From Deltaproteobacteria bacterium (GTDB lineage Bacteria > Desulfobacterota > DSM-4660 > Desulfatiglandales > HGW-15): a DNA stretch of 7,929 nucleotides. The translations under genes and the position numbers were made by a program. The number at the start of each line of letters is the position of its first letter. Positions within the stretch are counted from its first letter, which is position 1. The stretch covers positions 1,842,271-1,850,199 of the forward strand of contig CP070840.1 in the NCBI GenBank assembly GCA_020342025.1. Reading direction: 5' to 3'. This document shows, piece after piece, positions 4,651 to 7,929 of this stretch. The notes under the pieces are model-generated. The model was not told where the DNA came from and did no database searches. It was given only the letters and a program-made list of their open reading frames with translations.

Positions 4651-4823
4651 TAAAGGGTATCCAGATGAGGAAAAAGTGCCCGGTGAGCCAAAACTGTCGA
4701 TACCGTGATGAAGGACAAGTTGACAAAATGAAGATCGTGGCAAAATTGAGCATCGTGGTCTTTATGAGATGTGGGTTGGAAGAGCCGGCAGAGATGGAAA
4801 AAGAAACATTAAAACAAGATGAA

Positions 4824-5684
4824 TTAGCTGTATCTCCGTTTAAACAGGGAATTTTGGTCAGGAGCCGCTCTTTTAGAAGTGTATTGCTCTGTTTTCCACT
4901 TGTACGGCAGATCAATTATTTCACCCGGCGTTGAAATAGAATACAAAGCATCGAAAGCAGCTATCAACACGGTCCTCTGCTGGGCCACGTTGAGAGGCTC
5001 ACCCAAAGGGTGGCCGAATGGCCAACGAAGGAATACGGTTCGGGGCGGTTTGATCTTTTCTGCAAAGCTTCGGACGATGGAAATACCTATGGTTGAGATA
5101 CCGGCCGCTTCAATCTCCCTCTGGATCAGCCCCACGGACTGATTACAGATGCCTCAGCCCGGGGTTAGAAGAACGACGTCAATTGCGTCTGCTTTAAGTT
5201 TTCTGGACACGTCGGGAGCGGACCGATGAACAAGCGTTTCAATGTGCCGGCCGAGTATATGGCCCATGAAACCATAATGGAATCTAGCCACCTGGCCAAT
5301 GACTCCCTCACTCTCAAGCTCCTGGAGCCTTTCGATGGGGAAGACGATGTTGATGTCTTGATCGGCGTCCGAGTGGTCGTAATAGTCATGGGTTATCATC
5401 AGGTCGCTCACCGGCCTAGAGACCTCAATAACTCTGAATGAAGGATCTCCTTTGCGATCATGCATGTCAAAGGGTGGCTGATCCGGATGATGCACTCCGG
5501 CCGTTGTGACAATGGCCACTTTACACTTTGATAGGGGCTTTCGGAGGGGCGTCCAGGGTACGCCTTTTGTTTGCACGGTAGAAAAGGCCTCAGTGAGCCT
5601 CCTACCCAAAGAGGGCAAACGGGTATAAACTTTTGCGAAACTCTGGTTTGTGATTCTTAGCAGGGATGACATCTTTTTGTTCAC
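4824..5684 (-). CDS. Glycine/betaine/sarcosine/D-proline reductase B-type selenoprotein
   Basis: A gene of 286 residues interrupted by one in-frame TGA (5156-5154), read here as selenocysteine U177. Before it comes VALVTT-like strand KVAIVTTAGVHHPDQPPFDM (54-73), then SFRVIEVSR, the acidic segment HDYYDHSDADQDINIVFPIERL and ARFHYGFMGH. After it comes GIC-NQSVGLIQREIEAAGIST and the typical close FLRWPFGHPLGEPLNVAQQRT. These are hallmarks of the GrdB/PrdB-like reductase-B family (pfam GRDB type), with the redox motif U177-G-I-C180. The frame is intact on both sides and a SECIS hairpin lies just downstream. The start is GTG at 5684, seven bases after the upstream stop; an ATG four codons later (5672) is also possible. 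The physiological substrate is unknown, since most lone family members have no assigned reaction and no GrdA/GrdC or PrdA partners are present. Confidence 0.9.
5121..5148 (-). promoter_or_regulatory. Bacterial SECIS element
   Basis: In the mRNA, counting U of the UGA as 1, AUCAGUCC (14-21) pairs with GGGCUGAU (25-32), an eight-pair stem with one U-G pair, around the triloop GUG (22-24). A lower stem CUG (9-11) with CAG (34-36) is separated by a small internal loop. A hairpin starting about ten bases after UGA, with G-U in the apical loop near position 22, is what the bacterial translation factor SelB recognises. The arms lie inside the coding sequence, as is usual in bacteria. Confidence 0.78.
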
Positions 5685-5691
5685 TTTCTAT

Positions 5692-6429
5692 TCATAAATC
5701 TTTCTGAGAATCTTCTGGCTCTTTCCCGAAACGAATCGTGGGAATGCCAAAAAGGGGATAGTCTTGATCCACATTCCCGATGCCCAAGCCGAGAATCCCT
5801 TCACTGCAAAACATTTGAGCGGCATCAAAAAAATCATTGTAACCATAGGGTGCTACATCGTAGTCTGCAAGGGCCATTAAGGGAATCTTTCTCTCATTCA
5901 TCAACTCTTGAAAGTGTTTATGGGTGATTGCCAAGAGTTGAACGCCTTCAGGGCCCAAACCTGTCTCGTTTTTAAAATTCTTACGAGCCTGGGAGACGGT
6001 AAGAGACTGGAGCTTTTCACCTGGCTGGAGTTTTGCGTAATAGAAGCCCCTGTGTCTGGGGGGTGCCTCAGGACGTAACCGGATATGATCTGCTTTGTTA
6101 AAATCAATATACTCACATTGCCATGTTTTCTTCCACCAGCGCTTTTGGGCATATTCCCAGGCCACCTTTCCTGAAAGTACAGGATCGGCGTTACCAGCGC
6201 CATCATCTCCAAAGCCATAGGAAAGAATTACACCTATATAGCCTTGACGCCTATCGGCCTCTGTCATTTGCGGAGGTTCCTCGATGTTATCAAACTCCTC
6301 ATCTGTGATGCCCCATCCCATCTTGCGATTTGCCTTACGCCAAGCTCTAATCTGTCTCTTCAACGGCAGAATCAGGCTTTGTTCTTCAGGGCTTGACTCC
6401 AAGACTAGCCTTTTAACCTGTGGCAACAT
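5692..6429 (-). CDS. Unrecognised 245-residue soluble protein
   Basis: A full open frame between the kinase and the selenoprotein. I do not recognise the family. It has no signal peptide or membrane segment. Residues 22-45 are basic and Trp-containing (LKRQIRAWRKANRKMGWGI). The middle (58-135) has YIGVILSYGFGDDGAGNADP, then WEYAQKRWWKKTWQCEYIDF and HIRLRPEAPPRHRGFYYAKL. The C-terminal part includes PLMALADYDVAPYGYNDFFD, AQMFCSEGILGLGIGN (C208 region) and PTIRFGKEP, suggesting an alpha/beta fold. The ATG at 6429 lies 25 bases inside the end of the kinase gene, with AAGAGG (6446-6441) eleven bases upstream, so translation is likely coupled. Seven bases separate its stop from the selenoprotein start. 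The tight linkage suggests a shared job with the kinase or selenoenzyme. Confidence 0.8.
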   Translation of the reverse strand: MLPQVKRLVLESSPEEQSLILPLKRQIRAWRKANRKMGWGITDEEFDNIEEPPQMTEADRRQGYIGVILSYGFGDDGAGNADPVLSGKVAWEYAQKRWWKKTWQCEYIDFNKADHIRLRPEAPPRHRGFYYAKLQPGEKLQSLTVSQARKNFKNETGLGPEGVQLLAITHKHFQELMNERKIPLMALADYDVAPYGYNDFFDAAQMFCSEGILGLGIGNVDQDYPLFGIPTIRFGKEPEDSQKDL

Positions 6430-7508
6430 TGTTCAAGAATCCTCTTACTGCCTGTGTTGAGTTTCTGTTGTGCCTCAATCGCTTTAGGCCCACTTGCTCC
6501 TCGAAAAGGGAAACATGCTGTAAAGGTGACCCCTTTTTCTCGGTTTGAGTGGAAGGAAATAATTCCTCCGTGAGCCTCAACAATCTTTTTTGAAATAGCA
6601 AGGCCCAAACCGGTCCCTCCCTCCTTTCTTGACACGAAAGGATGAAAGATACTGTTACGATGCTCCTCCGAAATTCCGGAACCGTGGTCCACAACGTGAA
6701 TCGACACCATTTTTCTATGAGAACGGACCTTCACCTGTACCCGCTCTCCCTCTGGGGAGGCCTGAACGGCATTTGTTAGTAAGTTCAAAAGGAGCCGTTT
6801 GATTTTTGCGCGATCCAATAGCACGAAAGTGGGAGATGGGCTCAATTTTGCCTCCAGTTCCACACTCGCAGCCTGGGCCATGGGCCGCACCGTCTCCAGA
6901 GTTTCCAGGACCAGTTCATTCAGATGAGTCTGTTCGCGCTGAACTTCCAGGGGTCTTCCGAACTCGAGCATGTTCTTGACGAGCGCCTCAAGGCGCGCCG
7001 TCTCTTGCATAACAATCTCAAGTTTCCTTCGATCAGAATCTTGGGGCTGTAATTTGCCACAGACCTGTCCTGCAAAACCTCCAATGGCAATAAGAGGTGT
7101 TTTCATATCATGGGCCACTTCAGAAAGGGCGGCTCCCATTGCAGCCAGTTTTTCTATCCGTACAAGGGTCTTCTGTTTCTCCCTTTCCCTCTCAACGAGA
7201 ATACCAAGGATGAGAGAAACGGTAACAAAAAGGAGTCCTTCCAAAAGCTTATCAAAGTCTTCGAACGAGAGACCTTGCCAGTTCTTCATTACAAAGGGAA
7301 CATAGAAGATGGAAACACTGAGTGAGATGGATATGGCGCCCCTCAGTCCAAACCAGAAGCTTCCCAAAACAAGGGGCAGATAGAAGAGCATCCTGTAAAC
7401 AGCATGGTAGTATTTCAAGTCAGGGAAGGTAAAATAGTGCAGGAAGAGTATGCCTCCCGTCAGCAGGCTAATAAACGCGATCCTTTTCCACCTTTTATGG
7501 GCAGCCAT
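6405..7508 (-). CDS. Membrane sensor histidine kinase (HisKA/HATPase_c, four TM)
   Basis: A 367-residue kinase. About four membrane segments fill the N-terminus (roughly 9-27, 38-55, 56-74, 86-105) with almost no periplasmic domain, like KdpD/DUF4118-style cores, so it probably senses a membrane or cytoplasmic cue. A charged linker leads to the H box EVAHDMKTPL with phospho-His H133, an X region with LEFGRPL (181-187), the N box LLLNLLTNAVQAS (239-251), G1 DHGSGI (274-279), F box IFHPFVSRK (287-295) and G2 GGTGLGLAISKKIVEAHGG (297-315). All catalytic boxes are intact, in NtrB/ZraS-like style. The start at 7508 has AGGA ten or so bases upstream. It lies 26 bases after the SHOCT gene and overlaps the next gene by 25 bases. 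No response regulator is adjacent; the receiver at 196-636 or a regulator outside the window could be the partner. Confidence 0.93.
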   Translation of the reverse strand: MAAHKRWKRIAFISLLTGGILFLHYFTFPDLKYYHAVYRMLFYLPLVLGSFWFGLRGAISISLSVSIFYVPFVMKNWQGLSFEDFDKLLEGLLFVTVSLILGILVEREREKQKTLVRIEKLAAMGAALSEVAHDMKTPLIAIGGFAGQVCGKLQPQDSDRRKLEIVMQETARLEALVKNMLEFGRPLEVQREQTHLNELVLETLETVRPMAQAASVELEAKLSPSPTFVLLDRAKIKRLLLNLLTNAVQASPEGERVQVKVRSHRKMVSIHVVDHGSGISEEHRNSIFHPFVSRKEGGTGLGLAISKKIVEAHGGIISFHSNREKGVTFTACFPFRGASGPKAIEAQQKLNTGSKRILEQCCHRLKG

Positions 7509-7534
7509 GGCTTTCCATCCTATTTATCACAAGG

Positions 7535-7849
7535 TTAGGTGGCCAGATCTCTCTTCTTTTCTTCAAACTCTTCTCTATTGATTTCACCCTTGGCATAGCG
7601 TTCCTTGAGGATGTCAAGGGCTCTTGAAGAACTGCTATACATTAATTCGGGTCCTTTCTTTGTGCTCTGTATGAGCCATTTGATAAGAAAAACCAGACCA
7701 ATGATAATAAGGACCCAGAAGATGAACATAAAAATCATACCAAACCATCCCATCCCCCATCCGCCCATCATGCCGGGGCCCATGTGCCAGCCTTCGTATC
7801 CTCCCCATTGGTTCAAAAAATTTGTTAAAAATGTGTATATAGTACCCAT
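7535..7849 (-). CDS. SHOCT-domain small membrane protein
   Basis: A 104-residue protein in three parts. The N-terminal 34 residues are rich in Gly, Trp and Met ([20 protein letters not shown]), which could bind metal or pack at the membrane. One membrane helix spans about residues 36-58. A short C-terminal SHOCT domain (76-102) reads [20 protein letters not shown], a motif of many small bacterial membrane proteins thought to mediate oligomerisation. The start at 7849 is fixed by GGAG (7860-7857) seven bases upstream. It is the first gene of the four-gene operon and lies 26 bases before the histidine kinase, so it may be the kinase's sensory or regulatory partner. That pairing is inferred. Confidence 0.9.
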   Translation of the reverse strand: MGTIYTFLTNFLNQWGGYEGWHMGPGMMGGWGMGWFGMIFMFIFWVLIIIGLVFLIKWLIQSTKKGPELMYSSSSRALDILKERYAKGEINREEFEEKKRDLAT

Positions 7850-7929
7850 TTAACGACTCCTTTTTGTAGAGGGCTCTCGGACGCTTTAATATACCGAACG
7901 CATCCAACCAGAATATGTGTCAACGGCAA

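Larger units (their letters stand above)
4474..4823. other. 350-base gene-free regulatory region upstream of YHS2
   Basis: It holds the ribosome binding site, the sigma-54 promoter, the plus-strand promoter-like element and the enhancer dyad. At 4718-4740 a block (AAGTTGACAAAATGAAGATC) resembles AGTTTGACATGAAGATAATG at 1222-1241 upstream of YHS1. From about 4741 to 4823, the stretch after the selenoprotein stop, I see neither a gene nor a clear terminator. Open frames crossing this region on both strands overlap the control elements and lack ribosome binding sites. Confidence 0.6.

Noticed and set aside
4568..4915. Minus-strand 115-codon open frame downstream of the selenoprotein
   Set aside because: It overlaps the selenoprotein 3' end in another frame and the enhancer dyad; no ribosome binding site and no recognisable motif.
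4446..4934. Plus-strand 162-codon open frame
   Set aside because: It crosses the YHS2 start, promoter and enhancer and overlaps the selenoprotein end; composition is not protein-like and there is no ribosome binding site.
5154..5156. Reading the TGA as a true stop or disabling mutation
   Set aside because: Both sides are in phase and family-like, the residue falls in a UxxC motif and a SECIS hairpin follows.
7888..7923. TTGACA (7923-7918) and TATATT (7893-7888) as promoter of the SHOCT operon
   Set aside because: Each box is good on the minus strand but the spacing is 24 bases, too long for sigma-70. The operon promoter may lie beyond the right edge.

Overview
The window looks like an accessory metal/redox-stress region from a Gram-negative, probably anaerobic or microaerophilic bacterium. 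The support is a periplasmic ZraP-like protein with a signal peptide, sigma-54 promoters, a UGA-encoded selenocysteine, and strong GGAGG ribosome binding sites on most genes. A Desulfobacterota- or Nitrospirota-like source would fit, but I cannot fix the taxon from the sequence. Twelve genes are supported, one of them cut by the left edge, plus a remnant of a P-type ATPase.

Left block (1-966, minus strand): a sigma-54 promoter drives a 92-residue YHS-domain protein, then a receiver-only response regulator, then an unrecognised gene running off the window. To its right is a 483-base gene-free regulatory region (967-1449). Next is a plus-strand pair: an ICMT/PEMT-type membrane methyltransferase (1450-2175) and a class I SAM methyltransferase (2259-2882). 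These two are separated by a compact three-way-junction palindromic element that sits where the second gene's ribosome binding site should be.

Middle block (2982-4473, minus strand): a second sigma-54 promoter drives a paralogous YHS protein, a 77-residue membrane-anchored Cys/His-rich protein and a ZraP-like periplasmic protein. A short C-terminal remnant of a copper-type P-type ATPase and a tiny stand-alone YHS gene (51 residues) follow. The two larger YHS genes share a matched promoter architecture. A -24/-12 element begins exactly 47 bases upstream of each start codon. A perfect 17-bp dyad of the form GGATA-N5-TATCC is centred 169-170 bases upstream. This looks like one enhancer-binding-protein regulon for metal stress.

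Right block (4824-7849, minus strand): a compact four-gene operon encodes a SHOCT-domain small membrane protein, a four-TM histidine kinase, an unrecognised 245-residue soluble protein, and a glycine/betaine/sarcosine/D-proline-reductase-B-type protein. The last has an in-frame UGA that reads as selenocysteine in a UxxC motif, followed by a convincing bacterial SECIS hairpin. A conventional gene caller would split this gene in two.

Working model (inference): a two-component signal and a sigma-54 activator outside the window control YHS, ZraP-like and Cys/His-rich proteins that bind or buffer a metal in the envelope. The linked operon couples a membrane kinase to a selenoenzyme of the reductase-B family. 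The most noteworthy items are the paired sigma-54/dyad regulon and the kinase-selenoprotein operon.
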